Below, one piece after another: positions 57,289-63,931 of a DNA stretch of 64,000 bases (positions are counted from its first letter, which is position 1; every line of letters begins with the position of its first letter). Location: positions 5,506,084 to 5,570,083 of the forward strand of contig NC_087072.1 of NCBI RefSeq assembly GCF_026151205.1. Reading direction: 5' to 3'. The stretch comes from Bolinopsis microptera. Its lineage: Eukaryota > Ctenophora > Tentaculata > Lobata > Bolinopsidae. Below the pieces are notes generated by a model. The model had not been told where the DNA came from and did not search any database. It saw nothing but the letters and a program-made list of their open reading frames with translations. The position numbers were made by a program, and so were the translations under genes.

Positions 57289-57876
57289 ATGAGTTTGATC
57301 AAGAATCTTGGTACCATAAAGAAGCTTGGGTTGAATGGAAAAGGCTATACTAAATTGGTCATCAGCGTAAACTTACCTTTCTGGACTAAATATCTCCAAT
57401 TTAACGTTTGGAGTAAGGATCTTTTATTTAATTCTGCAGAGAAAAAACAGTTCCAGTTAGAGGATCAAGTGGAGGTAAAATATTATTACAATGGTGACTT
57501 CCCGCAGCTTACAAGTCTAACCAAAACATGCTTGGAATACTGTCCCGTTTGTTATAGTGGTTTGGAAGAAATCGAGAGCCAGAGAATGGAGTGCGGCGGC
57601 TGCAGCATAACTCCTAACGACGAACGGAGAGAGCGAACAAATGATGTGATGACCTTGATCGCGTGCACTGAAAAACAATATCGGTATTCAGTGGGTTACA
57701 AGTTAAAACTATCATACCCAGAATGGGACTCCTCGTTCATCACTGTTGTGTTTCCTAACAAGTTGTTCCTCTACTCAAAGATACCTCATTTGGAAGTTGG
57801 GAAACTCTACAAAGTCGTGGGTTGGAAGGGTGGAAATTTATTCGATTTACTCGATATATGTGAAGTTGACAATTAA
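57289..57876 (+). CDS. OB-fold protein with central zinc ribbon (RPA-like)
   Basis: I chose the ATG at 57289 (AAAATGA), since upstream in-frame codons are only GTG and lie before the predicted transcript start. It gives 195 residues. The first half is beta-rich, with the ending L-E-D-Q-V-E-V-K-Y-Y-Y typical of an OB barrel. A four-cysteine ribbon follows (C-P-V-C ... C-G-G-C), then a second beta-rich half ending K-V-V-G-W. The OB-zinc-OB order recalls RPA-type single-strand DNA-binding proteins, so a role in element replication is inferred. It is the first gene of the block and similar in plan to the gene at 61941. Confidence 0.6.
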   Translation: MSLIKNLGTIKKLGLNGKGYTKLVISVNLPFWTKYLQFNVWSKDLLFNSAEKKQFQLEDQVEVKYYYNGDFPQLTSLTKTCLEYCPVCYSGLEEIESQRMECGGCSITPNDERRERTNDVMTLIACTEKQYRYSVGYKLKLSYPEWDSSFITVVFPNKLFLYSKIPHLEVGKLYKVVGWKGGNLFDLLDICEVDN

Positions 57877-58181
57877 TGTAACCAACCCAAATTTAGGTGG
57901 TAACATTGAGTTTTATTTTATTGAATTGAAGTTAAATATACATATGTAGCTTTATTTCTCAGTGATACGATTGTTTTATTTGTTCCTCTCAAATTCGACA
58001 AAACTGAATCGCAAACGTCGTCCCATGCATACAAAAATCACGAAGTACAATAATTTTATACCAAATGTAAACAAACAAATTTTAATTTCCGTATCGATCA
58101 TTGCACATTCAACTTTGGGCAACACACACGCAAGATAAATTGAAAATGAAATTAATTTACGAGTCAGTATAAACTTAAAAA

Positions 58182-58284
58182 AGTGGTCCCAATGGGGAAG
58201 AGGTCAGACGGGATTCGAACCCGTATGTTCCCGCTTGGGAAAGTTACCATTGACTTACTAACCTGAAGACCCATCAGGACCACT
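58182..58284 (-). ncRNA. tRNA-like hairpin RNA, probable Pol III unit
   Basis: On the minus strand, AGTGGTCC-TG-ATGGG at the 5' side pairs with CCCAT-TG-GGACCACT at the 3' side (13 of 15). Between them lies a tRNA-like core (58201-58264): a 7-bp acceptor-like stem (AGGTTAG/CTGACCT), a D-like arm (AAGT/ACTT), a TTCCC/GGGAA stem with a 4-nt loop in place of a normal anticodon arm, and a perfect T-arm ACGGG-TTCGAAT-CCCGT containing the B-box GGTTCGAATCC. TTTTTT follows the outer stem directly and would stop RNA polymerase III. It is not a normal tRNA, because the anticodon loop is absent. Confidence 0.55.
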
Positions 58285-58640
58285 GTAAAAAGAAAAATGT
58301 TGCTATACTTATAATCATACTTTAAGTGTTGTGTCAGATCACGTGAACAAGGTGTGGACCATACATTGCTGTTAATTACTACACTGTTACCAGCTGTTAT
58401 ACCAGTGATTTGATAACGTATTGCTTATGATTGAGAATAACTCGTCAACTCATCAGTGAATAAAAATTACAAGTGTCCGCGCGCGCGCGCGCGCACAGTT
58501 ACGCTATCTGACAGATGTTGTCTATCCTTAAATGTTTGGCGCTCGTATATAGCTATGCTTCAAGTTCCAGTTAGATACATGTGCAGAATGCGCGGCGCAA
58601 CACAGTAGAGTGACGTTCTACAATTACGCTATACAGACCC

Positions 58641-58673
58641 TATATAAACAAAATTGATTGATTAATATTCATA
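58641..58673 (+). promoter_or_regulatory. TATA + initiator, second gene
   Basis: TATATAAA at 58641 and TTCATATTT with the A at 58671, 30 bp apart. Confidence 0.55.
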
Positions 58674-58735
58674 TTTATTACTATTTACATAAGTTACATA
58701 CACACTCATATTTCGTTTGCGCGCGTGATCGTAGC

Positions 58736-59278
58736 ATGGTAACGCGTTTACAATACTCTGAACCAAAATATGTAAAATCTAAAGCAGTAAACCCTGATCA
58801 TGAAATCGAGAACATTTATTTTTCTTTAGACTTACGAATACCAAAACATTTTTACGCGTGTACTAAGTCTGAAGTTCGTTCATTTGATAAGATTACGCAA
58901 ACACCTAACAAATTTAGCAAAAGTTTGCCAAAGTTTGGACTAACTGAGTGCCTTAAAATATTTAACCTTGAGCTAGAATCACAAAAACCGTGGCTAAACC
59001 AAGAATTTAAGAATTTATACACAAAGAAGAAACCCAAAAGAGTTCGTATAAGAATACTTGAAATCGAAAGCAGTGTATACGAACTACCTTATTGTAGGAG
59101 AAATAATCCAATTCTGATTCCCGAATCGGGTCGACTGCACGCGCCCCACTGCAAAAACACCAATCAAGAAACTGTTGATGTTATTGGTGACCGTACTTTT
59201 CAAAATAGACAATTCCATTTACAGGATATTAAACAAAGGATAAGCCAGTTGCAAGCTGCAAGCACACCTGAATGTTAA
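58736..59278 (+). CDS. Unknown basic protein of the Polinton-like block
   Basis: The ATG at 58736 lies 65 bp after the predicted initiator; upstream in-frame starts are TTG only and lie before it. The product has 180 residues, is lysine-rich (K-K-K-P-K-R-V-R-I-R around the middle), and has no signal peptide or TM segment. Scattered Cys/His residues (A-P-H-C near the C terminus) form no clear finger. I do not recognise it. Position between a putative DNA-binding protein and a capsid candidate would suit a virion DNA-binding or processing protein, but this is conjecture. Confidence 0.6.
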   Translation: MVTRLQYSEPKYVKSKAVNPDHEIENIYFSLDLRIPKHFYACTKSEVRSFDKITQTPNKFSKSLPKFGLTECLKIFNLELESQKPWLNQEFKNLYTKKKPKRVRIRILEIESSVYELPYCRRNNPILIPESGRLHAPHCKNTNQETVDVIGDRTFQNRQFHLQDIKQRISQLQAASTPEC

Positions 59279-59350
59279 ACGAGTTACCTACCAGCTAGAA
59301 GCAACGTCTCTTGTTTAATGAGAAACTTCACATTTTCCCCTCAGTTATTC

Positions 59351-59383
59351 TATAAAAGCGTTCCTGCTATCTCATAGTTTAGT
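59351..59383 (+). promoter_or_regulatory. TATA + initiator, capsid-candidate gene
   Basis: TATAAAAG at 59351. The candidate starts are TTTAGTTC (A at 59381, 30 bp) or CTCATAG (A at 59374, 23 bp). Confidence 0.5.
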
Positions 59384-59409
59384 TCCATATCGTGTGTGAC
59401 ATCATCATC

Positions 59410-60210
59410 ATGATCAAGTCTACAATGGATGAAATAAAAACAAGTTTAATTGTTTCTGGACGAGGGAAAATAATAAAAACCATGTTTGATCGACCCTTGT
59501 CTGTTCAGGGGAAATCTATTCGACTAAAATCTGTGAACTTTCCGATTCCACAGAACCAACCTATCCGATATACATTTTCTGTAAAAGATGTTACAGGAAC
59601 CATTCATACTCTTTCTCTACCACCAGAGAACTGGTATTGGTCTGAAGACATATTGAAAACAATGTATACAGTTTTGTGTGAGCTCTACGATTCTCTAGAT
59701 TTTAACAACTCACAAACTCACATTATCGACAGCGAGTCCCAAGATGTTGAAATAGTCAACTACAGCAAACCAAGATTCGTATCTGTACCGTATACAGCAA
59801 TATATTACGGAGAAAGCGGTCTGAAGATTGTGCCAGACCAATCGTCTCAGAGTGTATTCTCATTATTTGTGAAGAGAGAAAATCGTTCTAATGATAAAAG
59901 ACTTGCGTATATACCTCATATACCTTATTCATCTAGTACTCAGCAAGACACTGAAAACGAATTAAATAGTACTCAAGCTGTGTACTTGTTTTGTGATGCT
60001 ATCAGACCCATATATTTTGGAAGAAGTAAAAGACAAATACTAGATGTGATAAATATGTCACGTGATGGGAATTACTTTAGTAATTCCCAAGGTGAATTTC
60101 ACGAATTTGCGGTTGATGAATTGATGCAGATTAGTTTTTATTTTCAGACGGTTGACGGTCTTGTGATAGGTTTTGACGATCCGGTAGTCATCCATTTCTT
60201 AATAAGCTAG
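59410..60210 (+). CDS. Possible penton-type minor capsid protein
   Basis: The first ATG in frame after the predicted start is 59410 (266 residues); 59425 is an alternative. The protein is beta-rich throughout with few cysteines and no TM segment. The segment V-Y-L-F-C-D-A-I-R-P-I-Y-F-G, about 65 residues from the C terminus, resembles a conserved stretch I associate with minor capsid (single jelly-roll) proteins of Polinton-like elements. That association is from memory and unverified. Size and placement agree. A fibre-like or other structural role is the main alternative. Confidence 0.45.
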   Translation: MIKSTMDEIKTSLIVSGRGKIIKTMFDRPLSVQGKSIRLKSVNFPIPQNQPIRYTFSVKDVTGTIHTLSLPPENWYWSEDILKTMYTVLCELYDSLDFNNSQTHIIDSESQDVEIVNYSKPRFVSVPYTAIYYGESGLKIVPDQSSQSVFSLFVKRENRSNDKRLAYIPHIPYSSSTQQDTENELNSTQAVYLFCDAIRPIYFGRSKRQILDVINMSRDGNYFSNSQGEFHEFAVDELMQISFYFQTVDGLVIGFDDPVVIHFLIS

Positions 60211-60357
60211 ACATATTAAATTATATAATTGAACAGGCGTCCAAATCAAATTACACAAAGTAACCTACTTCATACTTGATACATGAATCTATGTTGGTCC
60301 TCACTTATTTTTCATGTAATCAGACAGTGTTCCGTTTTGTTGTAAGAAAAAAGACCT

Positions 60358-60390
60358 ACTTAAGGAGTGACACAAAGGACGACTCTCATT
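60358..60390 (+). promoter_or_regulatory. Weak TATA + CTCATT initiator
   Basis: TACTTAAGG at 60358 and CTCATTAA with the A at 60388, 30 bp apart. The TATA element is degenerate, while the initiator matches those of neighbouring genes. Confidence 0.45.
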
Positions 60391-60403
60391 AACCTATTAA
60401 ACA

Positions 60404-60874
60404 ATGGACTTCCCCAGCGAAATTAATCTCGATGTTGAGGATGAATACAAGTCTATCTACAAAAAACATTACCAGACAATTCGTACAAGAGTTACTAAAG
60501 GTCGTCTTAGAACGGTGTACCATTTTCTCGTCACTGGCGATTACTCACGGAATAAAGCTAAAGAATATATTTCAGAAATTGATATGGAATTAAATCGTAA
60601 TAATGCCTACAAAATCAACGTGGCTTTCGGCTTTATTCTGAGGAATCATCGCACAGGTGATTTGAGGTTCTTTCATCCGTCACAAAATTCAATGCTATAC
60701 GAATTACCAATGAAGGTAAAAAATAGAAAGGATATAAAAAAGATCCTTGATGACTTGGAAAGTGAAGATGCTAGAGCTTACGCAATGGCTCATAGACCCT
60801 CGACTGTATGGAGAATGGAGAAAATCGTTTGTGTTCGCTTCGATGTTTATAAATTGGCGACGCAAGTGACATAA
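60404..60874 (+). CDS. Small conserved-looking Polinton protein (FGF-x-LR / RPSTxW type)
   Basis: The ATG at 60404 is 16 bp after the predicted initiator; 156 residues. The core has V-A-F-G-F-I-L-R-N, T-G-D-L-R-F-F-H-P-S-Q-N and, later, H-R-P-S-T-V-W-R. This combination resembles a module I have met in Polinton/adintovirus proteins of unassigned function, in some cases next to polymerase sequences. I cannot confirm it here. No membrane or signal segment. The next gene's TATA lies inside its last codons. Confidence 0.5.
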   Translation: MDFPSEINLDVEDEYKSIYKKHYQTIRTRVTKGRLRTVYHFLVTGDYSRNKAKEYISEIDMELNRNNAYKINVAFGFILRNHRTGDLRFFHPSQNSMLYELPMKVKNRKDIKKILDDLESEDARAYAMAHRPSTVWRMEKIVCVRFDVYKLATQVT

Positions 60875-60883
60875 ACTTTCATT
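60848..60883 (+). promoter_or_regulatory. TATA + initiator inside the previous gene's end
   Basis: TATAAATT at 60848, within the preceding coding sequence, and TTTCATTTAC with the A at 60881 (33 bp). A TCAGTT further down (A at 60897) is an alternative start. Confidence 0.5.
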
Positions 60884-60918
60884 TACGTTTTTGTTCAGTT
60901 ACGTTTCGTGTCAAAATT

Positions 60919-61308
60919 ATGGATTTACCGAGTTATGTTGCTTATCGTATGTATTGTGATGTTAATGCGATACCAAGTCGCTACAACATAACATTTGAGA
61001 AGGTCTTCAGGGAGTTAACGGATTTTTCTCTTGCTTACACTAAGCAATACGCCGCCCAATTGTTTCATAAAATTCCAGGAAACCGAACCTCTATTGATGA
61101 GTTACTTACAGATACGAAGAACATTTTCACGGGTATTGTAAAAGAATTGGAGACTGTCGATAGTGTACTGGCAATTCAAAGTCTATTTATTGCATCATAT
61201 TATCTGATGATCAAATACAAGAGTAATCCTCAAATGTGTGGACATGTGTCATTTTGGTTTGATGTTTTTACATACCAAATCAAAAGGTTGGGACAAAATG
61301 TTGAGTAA
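60919..61308 (+). CDS. Small all-helical protein of unknown function
   Basis: ATG at 60919, 129 residues. By eye it is a bundle of amphipathic helices, with a central hydrophobic helix (V-L-A-I-Q-S-L-F-I-A-S-Y-Y-L-M-I) and a Trp/Phe-rich C-terminal helix (S-F-W-F-D-V-F-T-Y-Q-I). This layout loosely recalls viral Bcl-2-like proteins, which have a buried hydrophobic helix, but the NWGR signature is absent, so I do not assign it. No signal peptide. Confidence 0.5.
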   Translation: MDLPSYVAYRMYCDVNAIPSRYNITFEKVFRELTDFSLAYTKQYAAQLFHKIPGNRTSIDELLTDTKNIFTGIVKELETVDSVLAIQSLFIASYYLMIKYKSNPQMCGHVSFWFDVFTYQIKRLGQNVE

Positions 61309-61355
61309 CCCTCGTGGTAACACTAACTCTGTCACGTGACGTCATAGACTCGTCC

Positions 61356-61389
61356 TATAAAACAGAGGCGTGACAGTAAAACTCTCATT
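61356..61389 (+). promoter_or_regulatory. TATA + CTCATT initiator with nearby CACGTG and CRE-like site
   Basis: TATAAAAC at 61356 and CTCATTTC with the A at 61387, 31 bp apart. GTCACGTGACGTCA at 61331-61344 combines an E-box with a TGACGTCA-type CRE just upstream. Confidence 0.65.
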
Positions 61390-61414
61390 TCTGTGTATTA
61401 CGTTTGTGTTTGTC

Positions 61415-61966
61415 ATGACTTTGAAACTAAGTAATTCTAGCAGCAGAACCTGGCTGGGTTATGTGACAGCTGAGATTGTGCAAAGATGCATAACAATGTG
61501 CGTTGAAGAATGCTTGGCCTGCAGAAACGGTGTTATCAGTCCACTTTTACATTTTCACAACGAGTTGAGTTTGATGGATAAAATGCGCCGATACTTGGGG
61601 CGTGTTGTCATTGATCTTGAGTATCTTTTCGATCAATTCATTTTACAATTTGGATGGTTTGCCCTAAATCGAAGAGACTACATTCAACTGGCAGAAATCT
61701 TTCTTAATGTCAGCACACCTGAAGCAATAATGTATGGAAAGTACATCACACATCAAAACGATCACGCCATTTATGGACAACAAGATTCTAGATCGGCTGC
61801 TGAATCTATTGTCATAGAAAGTACCTTGGATGGGACTGTAAAACCCAAACCGACTGAATGCAGCAGTTTAAAGCGACAACCTTCATCTGACAAGAAGCCG
61901 ATAAAAGCAAAACGCAGTAAAAAGGCTATCACTTCTCAAGATGCTGATCCAGGGAACAATCTATGA
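61415..61966 (+). CDS. Polinton small protein with CxxC / SPLLHxH motif
   Basis: The ATG at 61415 (183 residues) is the first after the predicted initiator; the GTG at 61370 lies before it. Near residue 30 it has C-L-A-C, then S-P-L-L-H-F-H-N-E-L-S-L-M-D-K, which could bind zinc through C-x2-C ... H-x-H and looks like a conserved helical core. The C-terminal third is Ser/Lys-rich and disordered, with K-R-S-K-K, a possible nuclear signal. I recall similar SPLLH-type proteins in Polinton-like elements but cannot confirm. Its last 26 bases overlap the next gene. Confidence 0.55.
   Translation: MTLKLSNSSSRTWLGYVTAEIVQRCITMCVEECLACRNGVISPLLHFHNELSLMDKMRRYLGRVVIDLEYLFDQFILQFGWFALNRRDYIQLAEIFLNVSTPEAIMYGKYITHQNDHAIYGQQDSRSAAESIVIESTLDGTVKPKPTECSSLKRQPSSDKKPIKAKRSKKAITSQDADPGNNL
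61900..61933 (+). promoter_or_regulatory. TATA-like + initiator inside the previous gene
   Basis: GATAAAAG at 61900 and TATCACTTC with the A at 61931, 31 bp apart and only 10 bp before the ATG. Both lie in coding sequence of the upstream gene. Confidence 0.4.
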
Positions 61967-62471
61967 TATCACTGAGCGCGAAAAATACACCAGAATTGTG
62001 GTCGTTGTGGAAACAGGATTTCAATCTGATGTCTACTTATTTCGGGTGACCGCTGAGTTACAAGATGAAATAGAGTTGGGGGCCGGTGTACTGTTATCTG
62101 GTAACTATACAACCCGCGATGGATGCAGGCGATTTGTTTTAGAATCAATAATAAGATGCGAATTCAAGTCATGTGATCTTTGTAAGCTTCCATTGACAGC
62201 GGAGCAGTGCGTCTTAAAACATGACAATGAAATCCAGCGATTAAAGGGAAAGTGGACAGTCCTATATAAAAACTACTCCCGTGGCTACTTAGAGTTTTTT
62301 CTTCAAAAAGATGATATGGTCTTTCCAATAACAATTGCAAGCAAATCATGGCTATATAATTTATTGGACGATATCACAGAAGATGACGTAGTTGAGATGG
62401 AAGGGTGGCGACACAAAGACAAAACCATTCTAACGGCTTGTGGGAAAGTTGACTACCGAGATGTTATATAA
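61941..62471 (+). CDS. Second OB-fold protein with a zinc-binding insert
   Basis: ATG at 61941, 176 residues, overlapping the previous gene by 26 bp. The first part is an OB-like barrel (Y-L-F-R-V-T-A ... G-A-G-V-L-L-S-G-N-Y), then C-D-L-C ... C-V-L-K-H as a likely zinc site, then a second beta-rich half ending V-V-E-M-E-G-W. The plan matches the protein at 57289 (barrel, zinc, barrel, closing G-W), but sequence identity is low. A single-strand nucleic acid-binding role is inferred. The stop codon is part of the next gene's TATA box. Confidence 0.55.
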   Translation: MLIQGTIYDITEREKYTRIVVVVETGFQSDVYLFRVTAELQDEIELGAGVLLSGNYTTRDGCRRFVLESIIRCEFKSCDLCKLPLTAEQCVLKHDNEIQRLKGKWTVLYKNYSRGYLEFFLQKDDMVFPITIASKSWLYNLLDDITEDDVVEMEGWRHKDKTILTACGKVDYRDVI

Positions 62472-62499
62472 GGACACTGTTTACTTTTAGAATCTCATT
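62465..62499 (+). promoter_or_regulatory. TATA overlapping a stop codon + CTCATT initiator
   Basis: TATATAAG at 62465 contains the TAA stop of the upstream gene. CTCATTAA has its A at 62497 (32 bp). The ATG follows 13 bp later. Confidence 0.65.
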
Positions 62500-62509
62500 A
62501 AGTTTCAAG

Positions 62510-63148
62510 ATGCGAAATATATTATTGAATTTTTCTTTAGTGATTGTTGTCGTATTAACTGTAGAATTGTCCAAATTTGAAAATTTTAAGATTTCATTTG
62601 ATCCAAAATGTCTTGAGTATTTTCTGTTTAACGGTTCGAGCAATTACGCGTATTTTCATCATAGAAATGGACAATTTGAGCTGTGGTTAGGTCAGAATGA
62701 AATAAATTATGCACTCTACACAGCTAGAAACAGTTCAACGCTCCTTTTCGAGTGGAATGGTTTATCACCGAAAGTAAATCACCAAAAAATGAAACTCGTG
62801 CTTTACGAAGGAACTATTCACCGCCCAATGAAATTTGACTCCGAGTATTACCTATGTAACCTTACTAGCGTGATAGGGGGTGACTCTGAATACCACGATC
62901 CTCTGGTTCATGTCGAACCTTTCTCGTATAAATGCAAGCCTCGATTAGATTTTGGTCTAATTTTTGCATTGGTAATAATATCAACGGCTAGTTTGCTTCT
63001 GTTGCCATACACTAAAAATGAATCTATCAAAACTCTACTTAGATCTAGGCTTTCCCGGATCATACAGTGGTGCCGACAAATTTTTTCGAGAAGTGAAGAA
63101 AGTATATCCCAAAGTGACGAAGAAGGAAATTTCACATACTCTACGTAA
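62510..63148 (+). CDS. Type I membrane glycoprotein of the Polinton-like block
   Basis: ATG at 62510, 212 residues. It has an N-terminal hydrophobic signal (L-V-I-V-V-V-L-T-V), an ectodomain of about 135 residues with N-glycosylation sequons N-G-S, N-S-S and N-L-T and four cysteines, a TM helix (F-G-L-I-F-A-L-V-I-I-S-T-A-S-L-L-L-L), and a basic then acidic/Ser-rich tail. The architecture fits a virion membrane protein or a host-interaction surface protein. It does not look like a fusion protein, because no fusion peptide or heptad repeats are visible. Its last 131 bases overlap the integrase in another frame. Confidence 0.65.
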   Translation: MRNILLNFSLVIVVVLTVELSKFENFKISFDPKCLEYFLFNGSSNYAYFHHRNGQFELWLGQNEINYALYTARNSSTLLFEWNGLSPKVNHQKMKLVLYEGTIHRPMKFDSEYYLCNLTSVIGGDSEYHDPLVHVEPFSYKCKPRLDFGLIFALVIISTASLLLLPYTKNESIKTLLRSRLSRIIQWCRQIFSRSEESISQSDEEGNFTYST

Positions 63149-63464
63149 ATTAGATGCTTACACTTTACATAAAAAAGCTATTCGCCCTAAACGATTTCGG
63201 AAAACATGGACCCACGCACCAAAAGATCTTTGGCAAATTGATTTATTGGACTTTCAAAAATTTAAAGGAGAAAATGACGATATAAGATATTTGTGTGTCG
63301 TTATTGATTGTTTTTCGAGATTTGTTTGGGTCAAAACTTTAAAGGATAAGTCAGCAAAGTCGATTGTTAAAGCACTCGCTCTGTTAATAATGACTGAAAG
63401 ACCTAAACGTCTCATGTGTGACCGGGCTCCGAATTTTTTAATGTTGATGTTAATAGAATGTTAG
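63018..63464 (+). CDS. Polinton integrase, N-terminal part (frame 1)
   Basis: ATG at 63018, 148 codons. The N-terminal region (S-G-A-D-K-F-F ... Y-T-L-H-K) is of Polinton type. The retroviral-type catalytic core starts at W-Q-I-D-L-L-D-F (first Asp, residue 75), continues through V-V-I-D-C-F-S-R-F-V-W-V, and reaches the second Asp at residue 135 in M-C-D-R. This normally reads D-x-G-x-E-F, and here it has A-P-N-F. The frame then goes out of register at 63434-63440 and stops at 63462-63464. The rest of the enzyme is in the -1 frame. The family inserts element DNA into the genome by DDE chemistry. Confidence 0.85.
   Translation: MNLSKLYLDLGFPGSYSGADKFFREVKKVYPKVTKKEISHTLRKLDAYTLHKKAIRPKRFRKTWTHAPKDLWQIDLLDFQKFKGENDDIRYLCVVIDCFSRFVWVKTLKDKSAKSIVKALALLIMTERPKRLMCDRAPNFLMLMLIEC
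63434..63440 (+). promoter_or_regulatory. U-UUU-UUA heptamer at the integrase frame change
   Basis: T TTT TTA, with TTT and TTA as zero-frame codons. This has the X-XXY-YYZ form of -1 slippery sites and is the same heptamer as in HIV-1 gag-pol. A -1 slip here leads exactly into the open frame that carries the rest of the integrase. A lost T in a T7 run would give the same picture. No strong stem is obvious in the next 60 nt. Confidence 0.4.
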
Positions 63465-63931
63465 AGGCTTTTGGTCCCAAGATGTACTACGTTTATTCGC
63501 AAACGAAAGCATCTTTGGTAGAAAGGGTACAGAGGACATTACGAGGGAAAATAGGAAGACTATTTACAAAAAATAAGAATAACAATTGGGTCAATCATAT
63601 TGACGATTTGGTGTATGCCTACAATAATAGTTACCACTCGTCAATAAAAATGAAACCAGCAAAAGTTTCTGAAAAGGATTACGTCAGAATACGTTTACGG
63701 TTATATCCTGGCTTTAAAACAGAGCCAGCAAAATTTAAAGTAGGACAAAAAGTGCGAATTATAGCATACAAGAGAGATTTTGCTAAAGAGTATGAAGAGC
63801 GTTGGACGAACGAAATATTTCGTATAAAAGCATTACTTGATACGCAACCGAAAACATTCTTACTTGAAGATAAAGATAAAGAACCTGTACTAGGATCTTT
63901 CTACAGTGAGGAGCTCCAGAATGTCGATTAA
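63440..63931 (+). CDS. Polinton integrase, C-terminal part (-1 frame)
   Basis: Open from the heptamer to TAA at 63929-63931; the first ATG is 63458. It contains the catalytic Glu in K-A-S-L-V-E-R, about 33 residues after the second Asp if the frames join. W-V-N-H-I-D-D-L-V-Y-A-Y-N-N follows (as in other integrases), then a C-terminal SH3-like domain (K-V-G-Q-K-V-R-I) and W-T-N-E-I-F ... G-S-F-Y-S-E-E-L-Q, which is characteristic of Polinton integrases. The end overlaps the ATPase start by 11 bp. Confidence 0.85.
   Translation, partial: NVDVNRMLEAFGPKMYYVYSQTKASLVERVQRTLRGKIGRLFTKNKNNNWVNHIDDLVYAYNNSYHSSIKMKPAKVSEKDYVRIRLRLYPGFKTEPAKFKVGQKVRIIAYKRDFAKEYEERWTNEIFRIKALLDTQPKTFLLEDKDKEPVLGSFYSEELQNVD

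Noticed and set aside
58201-58264. Ordinary tRNA gene on the minus strand
   Set aside because: The T-arm and acceptor-like stem are good, but there is no 7-nt anticodon loop, so it cannot be a functional tRNA. Kept as a tRNA-like RNA.
60919-61308. Firm Bcl-2 assignment
   Set aside because: Only the helix layout is suggestive; the NWGR-type signature is absent.
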